A stretch of DNA of 64,000 nt from an uncultured Oscillospiraceae bacterium (GCA_934654755.1 CAKUGQ010000008.1:1-64000), one strand, 5' to 3'; numbered from the stretch's first letter, positions 7,627-16,754 are shown. The notes: generated by a model not told the origin, from the letters alone. Program-made: numbers and translations.

Positions 7627-8625
7627 ATGGAATCCACAGTGCTTTGGATACTGATCTCAGTCACGGCGGGCTTCTTGCTTTCGCTGCTGCTTGGGAAGGT
7701 ACTGATCCCAATGCTGCGCGCGCTGAAGGCGGGCCAGTCTATCCGCGAGGTTGGCCCGAAGTGGCACAGCGGAAAGTCCGGTACGCCGACGATGGGCGGG
7801 CTGATCTTTATTGCCGCGTCGCTGCTGTGCATTGGTACCGGCTGGGGCGCAATGCGCGACTCCGGCGACCGTTCCCATCTGCTCGTGCTCGGCCTTGCGC
7901 TGTGCTATGCCCTGATCGGCTTCCTTGACGACTTTATGAAGGTCAAATACAAACGTAATCTCGGCCTGACCGGTATCCAGAAGCTGCTGCTTCAGGTGCT
8001 CGTCGCCGCGGCGTTCCTGTATTTGCTCTATTCCGAGGGCGCTCTGCATTGCGACCTGTATATTCCCTTTGTCAAGGAGCCTGTGCTCAATATACCTCCG
8101 TTGGTGTATATGACCTTTGCCGCTTTTGTTATCGTTGGCTGTGTAAACTCCGTAAATCTGACCGACGGACTCGATGGACTTGCGACCGGCGTAACCATTC
8201 CCGTGATGATTTTCTTCGTGCTTGTGAGCATGGCCATGAAGCGCTACGCACTGGCAACATTCCCGGCGGCCCTTTTGGGCGGACTCGCCGCCTTTCTTGT
8301 GTATAATTTTTATCCCGCGAAGGTCTTTATGGGCGACACCGGCTCACTGTTCCTCGGCGGTGCGGTTTGCGGTCTGGCCTTTGCACTGGATATGCCGCTG
8401 ATTCTGCTCTTTGTCGGCCTGATCTACATCGTCGAAACGCTTTCCGATATTATCCAGGTGGGCTATTTCAAACTGACGCACGGAAAGCGCGTGTTTAAAA
8501 TGGCGCCGATCCATCATCATTTTGAGATGTGCGGCTGGTCGGAAAAGAAGATATGGTTTGTATTTACATCGATTACGCTCGTCATGTGTGTGGTTGCGTG
8601 GTTTGGTGCACACGTCTGGTTCTGA
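7627..8625 (+). CDS. mraY: MraY, phospho-MurNAc-pentapeptide translocase
   Basis: A 332-residue integral membrane protein with about ten hydrophobic segments. Diagnostic blocks are GTPTMGG near residue 56, LDDFMKVKYKRN with the catalytic Asp pair (about residue 100), NLTDGLDGLA (about 177) and the terminal MAPIHHHFEMCGW. It transfers phospho-MurNAc-pentapeptide to undecaprenyl phosphate to make lipid I on the inner membrane face. Normal family length. It starts 30 bp after murE, with GGGAGG upstream. Confidence 0.97.
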   Translation: MESTVLWILISVTAGFLLSLLLGKVLIPMLRALKAGQSIREVGPKWHSGKSGTPTMGGLIFIAASLLCIGTGWGAMRDSGDRSHLLVLGLALCYALIGFLDDFMKVKYKRNLGLTGIQKLLLQVLVAAAFLYLLYSEGALHCDLYIPFVKEPVLNIPPLVYMTFAAFVIVGCVNSVNLTDGLDGLATGVTIPVMIFFVLVSMAMKRYALATFPAALLGGLAAFLVYNFYPAKVFMGDTGSLFLGGAVCGLAFALDMPLILLFVGLIYIVETLSDIIQVGYFKLTHGKRVFKMAPIHHHFEMCGWSEKKIWFVFTSITLVMCVVAWFGAHVWF

Positions 8626-8649
8626 CGCTGCCGGAAAGGGGAGAACGTC

Positions 8650-9801
8650 ATGCTGTTTCGTAAACGTATGCCTGCGCAAAGCGCGGAATCTCTGCCGCGC
8701 ACGCAGGAAACCGAGCTCGGCATGATGGATCAGCCCTATCTTTTGCTGACGCTCCTGTTGACACTGATCGGACTCATCATGCTGCTCTCCGCAAGCTACG
8801 CGCGGGCCTACTATGAAACCGGCAATGCCGCGGGCGTATTTGTCCGTCAGCTTGGTTTTGCCGCAGCAGGCGTTGCGATTTTGCTGTTTGTTTCGCGTGT
8901 TCCTTATGAGTGGTACAATCGCTTTTGTGTCCTAGTCTATCTGGTCGGCGCAGTACTGCTTCTCCTGGTGCTGCTGATCGGCGGCAGGGCAGGCGGCGCA
9001 AAGCGCTGGTTGAATCTGGGCTTTAATTTTCAGCCCTCGGAGGTCGCCAAGTTTGCGTTGATTCTGATTCTGGCGAGTATGCTCAGCATTTACCGCGACC
9101 GGATGAAACAGTTCAAAACGCTTGTACTCTGCTGCCTGCCGACGGTCGGTTACGCCGTTTTGCTGTATTTTGAGCCGCACTTCTCCGCAATTATCATCCT
9201 GCTGGCCATCACGTTTGTAATGCTTCTCCTTGCCGGAGGGAACCGTAAAATTCTGATCGGAGGCGGCCTTCTGTGCGCCGGCGCGATGGTCGGACTGCTC
9301 CTGGTGCGCGGCTATACCGGCGAACGGATCTCCGCATGGCTGCATCCGGAGAACGATCCGCTCGACTCCGGCCTCCAGATTCTGCAATCGCTTTATGCCA
9401 TCGGATCGGGCGGGCTGCTCGGCCTCGGCTTCGGCCAGAGCCGGCAAAAATATCTGTACCTGCCCGAGGAACATAATGACTATATTTTTGCCATTGTTTG
9501 CGAAGAACTCGGCTTTCTGGGGGCATTTTTTATTCTGCTTCTGTTTGCCATGCTAATTATCCGCGGCTTCTGGATCGCCGTTCACGCGCGCGACCGCTTT
9601 TCCATGCTGCTGGCTGCCGGTTTGACGACGCTGCTGGCTGTTCAGGTAATCCTGAATGTTGCGGTTGTGACAAATCTTCTGCCTGCAACCGGTATTTCGC
9701 TGCCGTTCTTTTCCTACGGCGGTACGGCGCTGCTGATGCAGATGGCGGAGTGCGGCGTGGTACTGAACATTTCCAGAAGCATTGACGCAAACTCAAAGTA
9801 A
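8650..9801 (+). CDS. ftsW: FtsW/SpoVE-type lipid II glycosyltransferase (SEDS)
   Basis: A 383-residue polytopic SEDS protein with about ten spans. Family marks include NLGFNFQPSEVAK (about residue 119), GLGFGQSRQKYLYLPEEHNDYIFAI (about 257-281, containing the conserved acidic residues) and FFSYGGTALL near the C-terminus. SEDS proteins polymerise lipid II together with a class B PBP, here encoded in the same operon. Its place between mraY and murG matches spoVE/ftsW in Firmicutes. ATG 8650 follows AAGGGGAGAA. Whether it serves division, sporulation or both cannot be decided from sequence. Confidence 0.93.
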   Translation: MLFRKRMPAQSAESLPRTQETELGMMDQPYLLLTLLLTLIGLIMLLSASYARAYYETGNAAGVFVRQLGFAAAGVAILLFVSRVPYEWYNRFCVLVYLVGAVLLLLVLLIGGRAGGAKRWLNLGFNFQPSEVAKFALILILASMLSIYRDRMKQFKTLVLCCLPTVGYAVLLYFEPHFSAIIILLAITFVMLLLAGGNRKILIGGGLLCAGAMVGLLLVRGYTGERISAWLHPENDPLDSGLQILQSLYAIGSGGLLGLGFGQSRQKYLYLPEEHNDYIFAIVCEELGFLGAFFILLLFAMLIIRGFWIAVHARDRFSMLLAAGLTTLLAVQVILNVAVVTNLLPATGISLPFFSYGGTALLMQMAECGVVLNISRSIDANSK

Positions 9802-9816
9802 AGGAGCAACGGTATC

Positions 9817-10938
9817 ATGCGTGTGATCTTTACCTGCGGAGGCACCGGCGGACATATCAATCCGGCGTTGGCCGTAGCAAAGCTGCTGCGCGCCCGTCGG
9901 CCGGACAGCGAGATCCTGTTTGTCGGCTCCAGCGGAATGGAAAAGGAGCTGGTTCCGCGAGAGGGCTTCCGTCTGGAGGAAATTACCGTTTACAGCTATA
10001 GCCGGGGACTCAAGCCGTCTGATTTTGCGCATAATGCGCGGACGATCGTTGCGCTGCGACGCGCCCGATGCCGTTCGCGGCAGATTCTTCGGGAATTCCG
10101 GCCGGATGTCGTCCTGGGAACGGGGGGCTATGCCAGTTATCCGATCCTGCGTGAAGCCACCCGCTTGCATATCCCGACGGCGGTGCATGAGTCCAATGCC
10201 GTTGCGGGACTTGCCACGAAACTGGTTGCCGATGCCGTTGACCGCATTCTCGTCAATTTTGAAGAGAGTCGCAGCCAATACCGGCATCCCGAGCGTGTGG
10301 TTGCCGTTGGCGTGCCGGTTCGCGAGGAGTTTATCTTTACAAAGCGCGATGCGGCGCGACGCACGCTCGGAATCGGCGACGAGCCGCTTATTGTCTCCGC
10401 GTGGGGCAGCCTCGGTGCGCGTGAGATGAATAAAAAGATAGTGGACTTCATGAAGGCAGAGGCCGGAGACGGCTACTTCCGGCACATTCACGCGACCGGC
10501 TCTTTTGGTTGGAAATGGATGCCGGAATATACGCTGGAGCATGGGCTGGATCTGTCAAAGCAGCCGAAGCTCAGCATTCAGGAGTACTTTTACAATATGC
10601 CAACCATGGTCGCGGCGGCGGATCTTGTGCTGGCGCGCGCGGGCGCATCTACACTCAGCGAGATTGAAGCGGCGGGTACGCCCTGCATTCTGATTCCCTC
10701 GCCGAATGTGACGAATGACCATCAGTACAAAAACGCCTGCGTCTTGGAGGCGCGCGGCGCAGCGGTTGTCATACGCGAAAGTGAATGCGATGGTGAGAAG
10801 CTATATGAGACGGCCAAATCGCTGCTGCTCGACTCGGAGCGGTGCAGGCGGATGCGGAGCAATCTGCGGAATATGGCGGTGCTGGATTCGGCAGAGCGAA
10901 TCTACGGGATTCTCTGCGAACTGGCACAATCACGCTGA
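9817..10938 (+). CDS. murG: MurG, lipid II synthase (GlcNAc transferase)
   Basis: A 373-residue GT-B glycosyltransferase. The N-terminal loop CGGTGGHINPALA (residues 6-18) is the MurG signature. GTGGYASYP is in the acceptor domain, and RAGASTLSEIEAAGTPCILIPSPNVTNDHQ carries the UDP-GlcNAc donor site. It adds GlcNAc to lipid I to give lipid II on the cytoplasmic face. Normal length; starts 16 bp after ftsW with AAAGGAG upstream. Confidence 0.97.
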   Translation: MRVIFTCGGTGGHINPALAVAKLLRARRPDSEILFVGSSGMEKELVPREGFRLEEITVYSYSRGLKPSDFAHNARTIVALRRARCRSRQILREFRPDVVLGTGGYASYPILREATRLHIPTAVHESNAVAGLATKLVADAVDRILVNFEESRSQYRHPERVVAVGVPVREEFIFTKRDAARRTLGIGDEPLIVSAWGSLGAREMNKKIVDFMKAEAGDGYFRHIHATGSFGWKWMPEYTLEHGLDLSKQPKLSIQEYFYNMPTMVAAADLVLARAGASTLSEIEAAGTPCILIPSPNVTNDHQYKNACVLEARGAAVVIRESECDGEKLYETAKSLLLDSERCRRMRSNLRNMAVLDSAERIYGILCELAQSR

Positions 10939-10989
10939 CGGCGGGCAGCGCATAGGATGGGTCAAATTTCCGAAGCGGAGGTTTGACCG

Positions 10990-12246
10990 ATGGGTACATA
11001 CCGAATTATTGGCGGGAGGCCGCTTTGCGGAGAGCTGACGCTCCACGGCGCGAAAAACAGCGTCCTTCCGATTTTGGCCGCCACGTTGGCGGTTGGGCAG
11101 ACGTGCGTCCTGCATCGCTGCCCGGATATTTCCGATGTCAATGTTGCAATTGCTATTTTACGCGGGCTCGGCTGCCGCGTGACGCGGGAAAGAGAGGATA
11201 CGCTTGTTGTAGACACATCCTGCGCCCATAGCTGCGGCATTGCGCCGGAGCTGATGCAGCAGATGCGTGCCGCCGTGATTTTTCTCGGTGCGCTTCTTGC
11301 GCGTTTCGGGGAGGCGGAGTTGAGCCTGCCCGGAGGCTGTCGTCTCGGCGAGCGTCCGATCGATCTGCATCTGCGCGGCCTGCGATTTCTCGGTGCGAGG
11401 ATAGAGCAGCAGGGAGAACGCTTCCGCTGCCGTGCACCCTTACTCCGCGGAGGGACCTTTGCACTGCCCTTTCCGAGCGTCGGGGCAACGGAGAACCTGC
11501 TCCTGGCATCGCTTGCCTGCGAGGGGGAGTTTGTGCTGTGCAATGCCGCGCGTGAACCGGAGATCACGGATCTGATGCGCTTTTTGCGCGCCTGCGGCGC
11601 AGAGTTGTCCGGTGACGACGGCAGCGTTCTGTGTGTGCACGGCGGAACGAAGCTGCACGGTGCGGAGTATACCGTTATGCCCGACCGTATGGAGGCGGCA
11701 ACCTACCTGCTTGCGGCAGCCGCGACACGAGGCAGGATTTTGCTGCGAGACGGCGAGCCGGGCCACCTTCGAGCCGTTTTGGATACGCTGCGGCGCTGCG
11801 GCTGTACGCTTCGGGAGGAGAGGTCGCTGATGGAACTGTCCTGTAAAAAACTCGGCGCGGCAGGTGCTGTCCGCACCGCGCCCTATGACGGCTTCCCGAC
11901 GGATGCACAGGCGCCGATGATGGCCGCAATGTGTACGGCCGAAGGCGTAAGCGTGTTTGAAGAAAACATTTTTTCCGCACGCTTTGCACATGTACCTGCG
12001 CTGCAGGCGATGGGGGCGGATATTTGCGCGGGCACGCGTTGTGCCGTCGTGCGCGGTGTTCCGCGGTTATATGGTGCTCACGTTACGGCTACGGATCTGC
12101 GCGGCGCCGCCGCAATGGTAATTGCCGCGCTGAGTGCCGAGGGAGAGAGTCTGGTGGAGGAAACACGTCATACCGAACGCGGGTATGCTGATTTTGCCGC
12201 ATATTTGCGACGCTGCGGTGCCGCGATCACCTGCGAGGAGACGTAG
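10990..12246 (+). CDS. murA: MurA, UDP-GlcNAc enolpyruvyl transferase
   Basis: A 418-residue EPSP-synthase-fold enzyme. GAKNSVLP near residue 20 holds the conserved Lys, LPGGCRLGERPIDLH has the catalytic Cys at 117, and FPTDAQAPMMA near residue 300 holds the catalytic Asp. It transfers enolpyruvate from PEP to UDP-GlcNAc, the first committed step of wall synthesis. A Cys at this place is the form that fosfomycin alkylates; Asp in its place gives natural resistance, so the enzyme looks fosfomycin-sensitive by family rule. It lies 51 bp after murG and 8 bp before ftsQ. Confidence 0.95.
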   Translation: MGTYRIIGGRPLCGELTLHGAKNSVLPILAATLAVGQTCVLHRCPDISDVNVAIAILRGLGCRVTREREDTLVVDTSCAHSCGIAPELMQQMRAAVIFLGALLARFGEAELSLPGGCRLGERPIDLHLRGLRFLGARIEQQGERFRCRAPLLRGGTFALPFPSVGATENLLLASLACEGEFVLCNAAREPEITDLMRFLRACGAELSGDDGSVLCVHGGTKLHGAEYTVMPDRMEAATYLLAAAATRGRILLRDGEPGHLRAVLDTLRRCGCTLREERSLMELSCKKLGAAGAVRTAPYDGFPTDAQAPMMAAMCTAEGVSVFEENIFSARFAHVPALQAMGADICAGTRCAVVRGVPRLYGAHVTATDLRGAAAMVIAALSAEGESLVEETRHTERGYADFAAYLRRCGAAITCEET

Positions 12247-12254
12247 GGGGCTTT

Positions 12255-13172
12255 ATGGAACCAAACGAAAGAAAACCGAAAAAAACGGTGCAGCCGCGTG
12301 ATTCCCGCGCGGCGCAGGCGGCGCAGCGGCGGCGCGTGCAGAGACGGGAGGATCGGCGCCTTGAGGAACTGCGCCAAAAGCAGAAGCGTAAGGCGCGGCG
12401 GCGTACCGGGCGAAGAATTCGCCCGTCAACGCTTCGTTCTCTGCTTATTATGTGCGGCGTTCTGTTGGCAGTGGTGCTGAGTATGCTGATTTTTTTCCGT
12501 GTCGGCGATGAACAGGAGCATATTCTGGTCAGCGGGAATCAATACTACACGAAGGAAGAAATCCTTGCCGCCTGCGGCGTCAGTAAGGGCGATAATCTCC
12601 TGATTCTCTCCCGCGGAAAGGTGGCCGGAAATCTGATTGCCGCACTGCCGTATATTCGCTCCGTTCAGGTGACACGGCAGCTTCCCGATACCCTGCTGCT
12701 CCAGATCACCGAATACGGTGTCAGCTATGCCGTGCGCGATGAGGCCGGACTGTATTATCTCATGACTGCCGGAGGGAAGATTACTTCGCAGGTGACGGAA
12801 AATACCGCGCGTGAGTATATGCAGATCGGAGAGCTGCGTATCCGGACGCCTTCCGTCGGTGCGGCAGCGGTTGTTGCAGACGAGGACACCTCTTCGGCTG
12901 AGCTGCGCATGAACGCGCTGAAAGCGTTGCTTTCCGAACTCGAGACTGCCGGACTGAACAAGCAGGTGAGTGCGGTGCGGGTTTCCTCGGCATTTTCCCT
13001 TGAAATGGATTACGGTACGCAGTACGTTGTCAAGCTCGGCGGTTCCGACCGCATGGCCTATAAACTGCAATACCTGAAGCAGATCGTCGAGCGTCTGGAA
13101 AGCTACCAATCCGGCACCATCGATCTGAGCTTTTCGCAGGGAGAGGAGGCCAGATTTACGCCGAAATCGTGA
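12255..13172 (+). CDS. ftsQ: FtsQ/DivIB divisome protein with POTRA domain
   Basis: A 305-residue bitopic protein. It has a very basic cytoplasmic N-terminus (about residues 1-53), a membrane span (about 56-78, LLIMCGVLLAVVLSMLIFF), a POTRA domain beginning ILVSGNQYYTKEEILAACGV, then a beta domain ending near FTPKS. It forms the FtsQLB complex with FtsL and FtsB at the septum. The order murA-ftsQ-ftsZ fits the Firmicutes dcw layout. Start ATG follows GGGGG after 4 nt; TTG or ATG alternatives are not better. Confidence 0.88.
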   Translation: MEPNERKPKKTVQPRDSRAAQAAQRRRVQRREDRRLEELRQKQKRKARRRTGRRIRPSTLRSLLIMCGVLLAVVLSMLIFFRVGDEQEHILVSGNQYYTKEEILAACGVSKGDNLLILSRGKVAGNLIAALPYIRSVQVTRQLPDTLLLQITEYGVSYAVRDEAGLYYLMTAGGKITSQVTENTAREYMQIGELRIRTPSVGAAAVVADEDTSSAELRMNALKALLSELETAGLNKQVSAVRVSSAFSLEMDYGTQYVVKLGGSDRMAYKLQYLKQIVERLESYQSGTIDLSFSQGEEARFTPKS

Positions 13173-13209
13173 GATCAAAAAACTTTTTTAAAAAATTCAC
13201 GAAACACTA

Positions 13210-13238
13210 TTGACCTGCGCTGGTTTTCACAGTAAAAT
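13210..13238 (+). promoter_or_regulatory. Sigma-A promoter of ftsZ
   Basis: TTGACC (13210-13215) and TAAAAT (13233-13238) have a 17-bp spacer, in the 118-bp gap between ftsQ and ftsZ. It gives ftsZ its own transcript besides the dcw read-through. Confidence 0.8.
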
Positions 13239-13290
13239 ACAAGAGAGAATACGTAACTATTTTTAGTTGGTACATAGGAGGAGTTTTTCA

Positions 13291-14370
13291 ATGTCCGAGA
13301 ATTATGCAGATAAGGTTGTCAAAATCAAAGTCATCGGTGTTGGCGGCGCGGGTAACAACGTTGTCAACCGTATGATCTCCGCCGGTGTCGGCGGTGTCGA
13401 ATTTGTCGTTGTCAATACCGACCGTCAGGACCTGAACAAGTCCAGATGCGAATCCAAACTCCAGATCGGCGAGAAGCTGACCGGCGGCATGGGCGCGGGT
13501 TCCAAGCCCGAGATCGGCAAAAAGTCTGCCGAGGAGAGCAGAGCCGCGATCTCCAAGGTTCTGGAAGGTGCGGATATGGTCTTTATCACCGCCGGTATGG
13601 GCGGCGGCACCGGCACGGGAGCCGCACCCATCATCGCCGATCTGGCGCATGAGGCCGGTATTCTGACCGTCGGCGTCGTTACCAAGCCCTTCAAGTTTGA
13701 AGGGGCGAACCGCATGAAGCAGGCCGAGGCCGGCATTGCCGCGCTTCAGGACAAGGTGGATTCGCTCATTATTATCCCGAACGACCGGTTGAAGTATGTC
13801 ACCGACCAGAAGATCACCTTTGCCAATGCCTTCGGTATTGCGGACGATGTGCTGAAGCAGGCCGTGACCTCCATTTCCGAGCTGGTTGGTTACTCCGATC
13901 GTGTGATTATCAACCTTGACTTTGCCGACGTGTCCGCCATTATGAAGAATGCGGGTCATGCGCACATGGGCGTCGGCACCGCTTCCGGCCGTGAGAAAGC
14001 GGAGCAGGCCGCTATGGCTGCCGTCGCCAGCCCGCTGCTCGAAACATCCATCAACGGCGCTACCGGCGTCCTGATTAATGTCACAGGCTCCGCGGAGCTG
14101 GGGCTGGATGATGTGGAGACCGCCGCGAATATTGTTATGGAAGCCGCCAACCCCGAGGCAAATATCATTTTTGGCGCAACTTTCTCCGAGGACTTTGAGG
14201 ACGAGATGCGCGTGACCGTTATCGCTACCGGTTTTGAGGAACGCAAGGGCGAGAAAAAGTCCGAGCAGAAGGGATTATTCTCTTCCGCCGCTCAGGGGAA
14301 GGAAGCACCTGCGCCTGTGGACTCCGGAATCGACGACATCGACGAAATTTTTAAAATTTTTAATAAATAA
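13291..14370 (+). CDS. ftsZ: FtsZ, tubulin-like division GTPase
   Basis: A 359-residue protein. The tubulin signature GGGTGTG is at residues 104-110, after the N-terminal VKIKVIGVGGAGNNVVNRM; the T7 loop NLDFADV follows near residue 209. FtsZ polymerises with GTP into the division ring. ATG 13291 is preceded by AGGAGG; the in-frame upstream codon is not needed. Oddity: the linker after the globular domain is short, and the tail ends DDIDEIFKIFNK instead of the usual DIPxFLR-type peptide that binds FtsA and SepF. No ftsA lies beside it. Confidence 0.97.
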   Translation: MSENYADKVVKIKVIGVGGAGNNVVNRMISAGVGGVEFVVVNTDRQDLNKSRCESKLQIGEKLTGGMGAGSKPEIGKKSAEESRAAISKVLEGADMVFITAGMGGGTGTGAAPIIADLAHEAGILTVGVVTKPFKFEGANRMKQAEAGIAALQDKVDSLIIIPNDRLKYVTDQKITFANAFGIADDVLKQAVTSISELVGYSDRVIINLDFADVSAIMKNAGHAHMGVGTASGREKAEQAAMAAVASPLLETSINGATGVLINVTGSAELGLDDVETAANIVMEAANPEANIIFGATFSEDFEDEMRVTVIATGFEERKGEKKSEQKGLFSSAAQGKEAPAPVDSGIDDIDEIFKIFNK

Positions 14371-14376
14371 TTTTCA

Positions 14377-14412
14377 AAAAGAGGTGTCACATTGCAGGGC
14401 ACCTCTTTACTT
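14377..14412 (+). terminator. ftsZ terminator
   Basis: AAAGAGGTGT and its complement GGCACCTCTTT (14378-14388 with 14398-14408) form a stem just after the ftsZ stop. The downstream arm also overlaps the -35 box of the next promoter. Confidence 0.75.
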
Positions 14413-14434
14413 TCGCCCTGAAAACTGCTATAAT
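14406..14434 (+). promoter_or_regulatory. Promoter of the YerC-methyltransferase-hslO operon
   Basis: TTTACT (14406-14411) and TATAAT (14429-14434) with 17 bp between. The -35 box is embedded in the ftsZ terminator arm. Confidence 0.75.
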
Positions 14435-14486
14435 GTGTATAGAGAACCCCAAAACAAAAAAATATATTACATAAAGGAGCCTAACT

Positions 14487-14783
14487 ATGAACAACCGTAA
14501 CAAGAGATCCAATCCTTCCTGCGAGCTTTACCGTGCGATCCTCAAGCTGCGTACTCCCGAAGAGTGCCACCGTTTCTTCCTGGATCTTTGCACCCATTCC
14601 GAGCTGTGTGCCATGGAGCAGCGCTATGAGGTTGCCAAGATGCTCGAGAGCGGACTGATCTACAGCGAGATCCTGGAGAAGACCGGCGCCAGCTCTGCGA
14701 CCATCAGTCGCGTCAACCGCAGCCTCGTCAACGGTCAGGACGGCTATGAGATGGTATTCCGTCGCCTGAATGAGGGCGAATGA
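14487..14783 (+). CDS. YerC/YecD-family TrpR-like helix-turn-helix protein
   Basis: A 98-residue protein belonging by sequence to the TrpR-like YerC/YecD group. LRTPEECHRFFLDLCT, then MEQRYEVAKML and the helix-turn-helix EILEKTGASSATISRVNRSL (about residues 60-79) are all in the expected order. It probably binds DNA as a dimer. The cognate operator and ligand are unknown; YerC members are not tryptophan repressors in most Firmicutes. It is followed by a methyltransferase gene with a 4-bp ATGA overlap, so it may regulate that operon. AAAGGAG precedes the ATG. Confidence 0.87.
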   Translation: MNNRNKRSNPSCELYRAILKLRTPEECHRFFLDLCTHSELCAMEQRYEVAKMLESGLIYSEILEKTGASSATISRVNRSLVNGQDGYEMVFRRLNEGE

Positions 14784-15526
14784 CCGCTTATGAATCCCTC
14801 GCCGGTGCATACGACGGCTTGACCGTCGATGTTCCGTATCCACGGATTCTGGACTTCACAGAGGCGGTGCTTCGCACGCTCGGTCGGGAACCGAAAACGG
14901 TTCTCGACCTTGCCTGCGGCACCGGCTCTATGTCTGTTTTACTGGCTGAACGAGGGTACCGCGTACTGGGCGCGGATATTTCCGAGGAAATGCTTACCGT
15001 CGCTCAGCGCAAGTGCGCCCCGCTCGGGGACAAGGCGCCATACTTTATCCGCCAGAGTATGCAGCGGCTTCGTTTGCCGCAGCCGGTGGAACTGGTGCTC
15101 TGTCTGCTTGACAGCCTGAACTACCTCAAGCGTCCGGAGGATTGCAGAAAGACGCTGCACCGCGTGTTTGACGCGCTCACGCCCGGCGGCGTTTTTTTCT
15201 TTGACATCAACACTCCGACAAAGCTCCGCGCCATGAATGGGCAGGTCTTTCTCGACGAGAATGACGAAAGCTATTGCGTCTGGCGGGCGGAGTATGACGA
15301 GAATACACGCCTGTGCACCTATGGGATCGATCTGTTCCGTAGAGAGGGACGACTTTGGTCACGCAGCTTTGAACTGCATGAGGAGTATGCCTATGAACCG
15401 GAGATGCTGGTTGAATGGCTGCATGAGGCGGGGTTTGGGCGTGTGCTGCGATTTGGCGACTGTCGGTTGTGTGAGCCGGAGGTTGAGGAGCAGCGCATCT
15501 ATTTTGCCGCAATCAAGGAGGCATAA
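14780..15526 (+). CDS. Class I SAM-dependent methyltransferase
   Basis: A 248-residue Rossmann-fold methyltransferase. Motif I is VLDLACGTGSMSVLLAERGY (about residues 41-60), followed by the acidic ADISEEML of motif II and LVLCLLDSLNYL. The early AYESLAGAYDGLT and the C-terminal block resemble YqeM-like methyltransferases found beside ribosome or stress genes. The substrate is unknown. Its start overlaps yerC and its stop is 1 bp before the hslO start, so the three genes are translationally linked. Confidence 0.85.
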   Translation: MTAYESLAGAYDGLTVDVPYPRILDFTEAVLRTLGREPKTVLDLACGTGSMSVLLAERGYRVLGADISEEMLTVAQRKCAPLGDKAPYFIRQSMQRLRLPQPVELVLCLLDSLNYLKRPEDCRKTLHRVFDALTPGGVFFFDINTPTKLRAMNGQVFLDENDESYCVWRAEYDENTRLCTYGIDLFRREGRLWSRSFELHEEYAYEPEMLVEWLHEAGFGRVLRFGDCRLCEPEVEEQRIYFAAIKEA

Positions 15527-15527
15527 T

Positions 15528-16406
15528 ATGAACGACTACATTGTTCGTGCAATCAGCGCCGACGGATTTGTAAAGGCTTCGGCCATTCGTTCAACGCAGA
15601 TGGTTGAGCGTGCCAGACAGATCCATAAAACAACGCCTACGGCGACGGCTGCGCTTGGCAGAGTGCTGACGGCTGCATCTATGATGGGGAACCTGCAGAA
15701 GGTCGATAACTGCGCGCTGACACTTCAGATTAAAGGCGGGGGCCCGCTCGGGACGCTGCTGGCGACCTCTGACGCTGTGGGCAACGTGCGCGGCTATGTG
15801 CAGAACCCTGCAGTCAGCCTGCTGGAGAAGTATGCGGGAAAGCTCGACGTCGGCGCTGCGGTTGGCACCGATGGAATGTTGACGGTGATTCGGGATCTTC
15901 AGATGAAGGAACCGTATATCGGCAGCGTAAGGCTCGTATCGGGGGAGATCGGCGATGATGTGACAGCCTACTTCGCACAAAGCGAACAGACTCCGACTGC
16001 CTGCGCGCTCGGCGTTCTTGTCGAAACGGACGGAAGCGTTAAGGTTGCGGGCGGATACCTGATCCAACTCATGCCCGGTGCGCCGGACGAGGTGATCGAC
16101 CGGCTGGAGGCCGGGATTCACTCAGCCGGAGCGGTTACGCCCATGCTCAGCAAAGGACTGGATCCGGAAGAGATGCTTCACCGAGTACTTAACGGATTCT
16201 CCCCGGAGTTTTTTGACGAAACACCCGTGGAGTACCGCTGCTATTGCAGCCGAGACCGTGTTTCCGCAACGTTGGTTACGCTCGGGCGCGACGAGCTGAC
16301 GCAGATTATCCGGGAAGAGAAGCCCATTTCCGTCGAATGTCAGTTCTGCGATCGCGTTTATACCTTTACGCCGGATGACATTTCGGAGCTTCTCAAAAAA
16401 ATCTGA
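15528..16406 (+). CDS. hslO: Hsp33 redox-activated chaperone
   Basis: A 292-residue protein with the Hsp33 opening DYIVRAISADGFVKASAI and the GGGPLGTLLATSDA substrate-binding region. The C-terminal zinc switch is complete: CYC (in EYRCYCSRDR) and CQFC (in VECQFCDRVY). In the family these four Cys bind zinc when reduced; oxidation releases the zinc and unfolds the linker, turning the protein into a holdase. ATG 15528 is preceded by AAGGAGG. Last gene of the operon headed by yerC. Confidence 0.96.
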   Translation: MNDYIVRAISADGFVKASAIRSTQMVERARQIHKTTPTATAALGRVLTAASMMGNLQKVDNCALTLQIKGGGPLGTLLATSDAVGNVRGYVQNPAVSLLEKYAGKLDVGAAVGTDGMLTVIRDLQMKEPYIGSVRLVSGEIGDDVTAYFAQSEQTPTACALGVLVETDGSVKVAGGYLIQLMPGAPDEVIDRLEAGIHSAGAVTPMLSKGLDPEEMLHRVLNGFSPEFFDETPVEYRCYCSRDRVSATLVTLGRDELTQIIREEKPISVECQFCDRVYTFTPDDISELLKKI

Positions 16407-16424
16407 AAAAAACAAAAATAATGC

Positions 16425-16453
16425 TTGACAAACTGCCGCCTGTAGTATATAAT
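16425..16453 (+). promoter_or_regulatory. Perfect sigma-A promoter of the tRNA cluster
   Basis: TTGACA (16425-16430) and TATAAT (16448-16453) with exactly 17 bp between: a full consensus match, as expected for stable RNA. Confidence 0.92.
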
Positions 16454-16481
16454 TGGCAACGTCGCTGATGTGCGGCAGTTC

Positions 16482-16557
16482 GGGAGCATAGCTCAGCTGG
16501 GAGAGCACATGCCTTACAAGCATGGGGTCACAGGTTCGAGCCCTGTTGTTCCCACCA
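16482..16557 (+). tRNA. tRNA-Val (anticodon UAC)
   Basis: 76 nt including encoded CCA. The acceptor stem GGGAGCA/TGTTCCC pairs, with one G-T. Anticodon TAC at 16515-16517; T-loop GGTTCGAGCC. Confidence 0.96.
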
Positions 16558-16563
16558 TTGTTT

Positions 16564-16640
16564 GGCCCGGTGGTGCAGTCGGTTAGCACGCCAGCCTGTC
16601 ACGCTGGAGGTCGACGGTTCGAGTCCGTTCCGGGTCGCCA
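16564..16640 (+). tRNA. tRNA-Asp (anticodon GUC)
   Basis: 77 nt with encoded CCA. Acceptor GGCCCGG/CCGGGTC, discriminator G, anticodon GTC at 16598-16600, T-loop GGTTCGAGTCC. Confidence 0.96.
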
Positions 16641-16652
16641 TTTTAACGCAAT

Positions 16653-16673
16653 GAGCCGAGTTTATCTCGGCTC
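16653..16673 (+). other. Hairpin between tRNA-Asp and tRNA-Phe
   Basis: GAGCCGAG/CTCGGCTC with a 5-nt loop and no T run. It is more likely a processing or spacer structure than a terminator. Confidence 0.6.
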
Positions 16674-16678
16674 AACAT

Positions 16679-16754
<76 letters not shown>

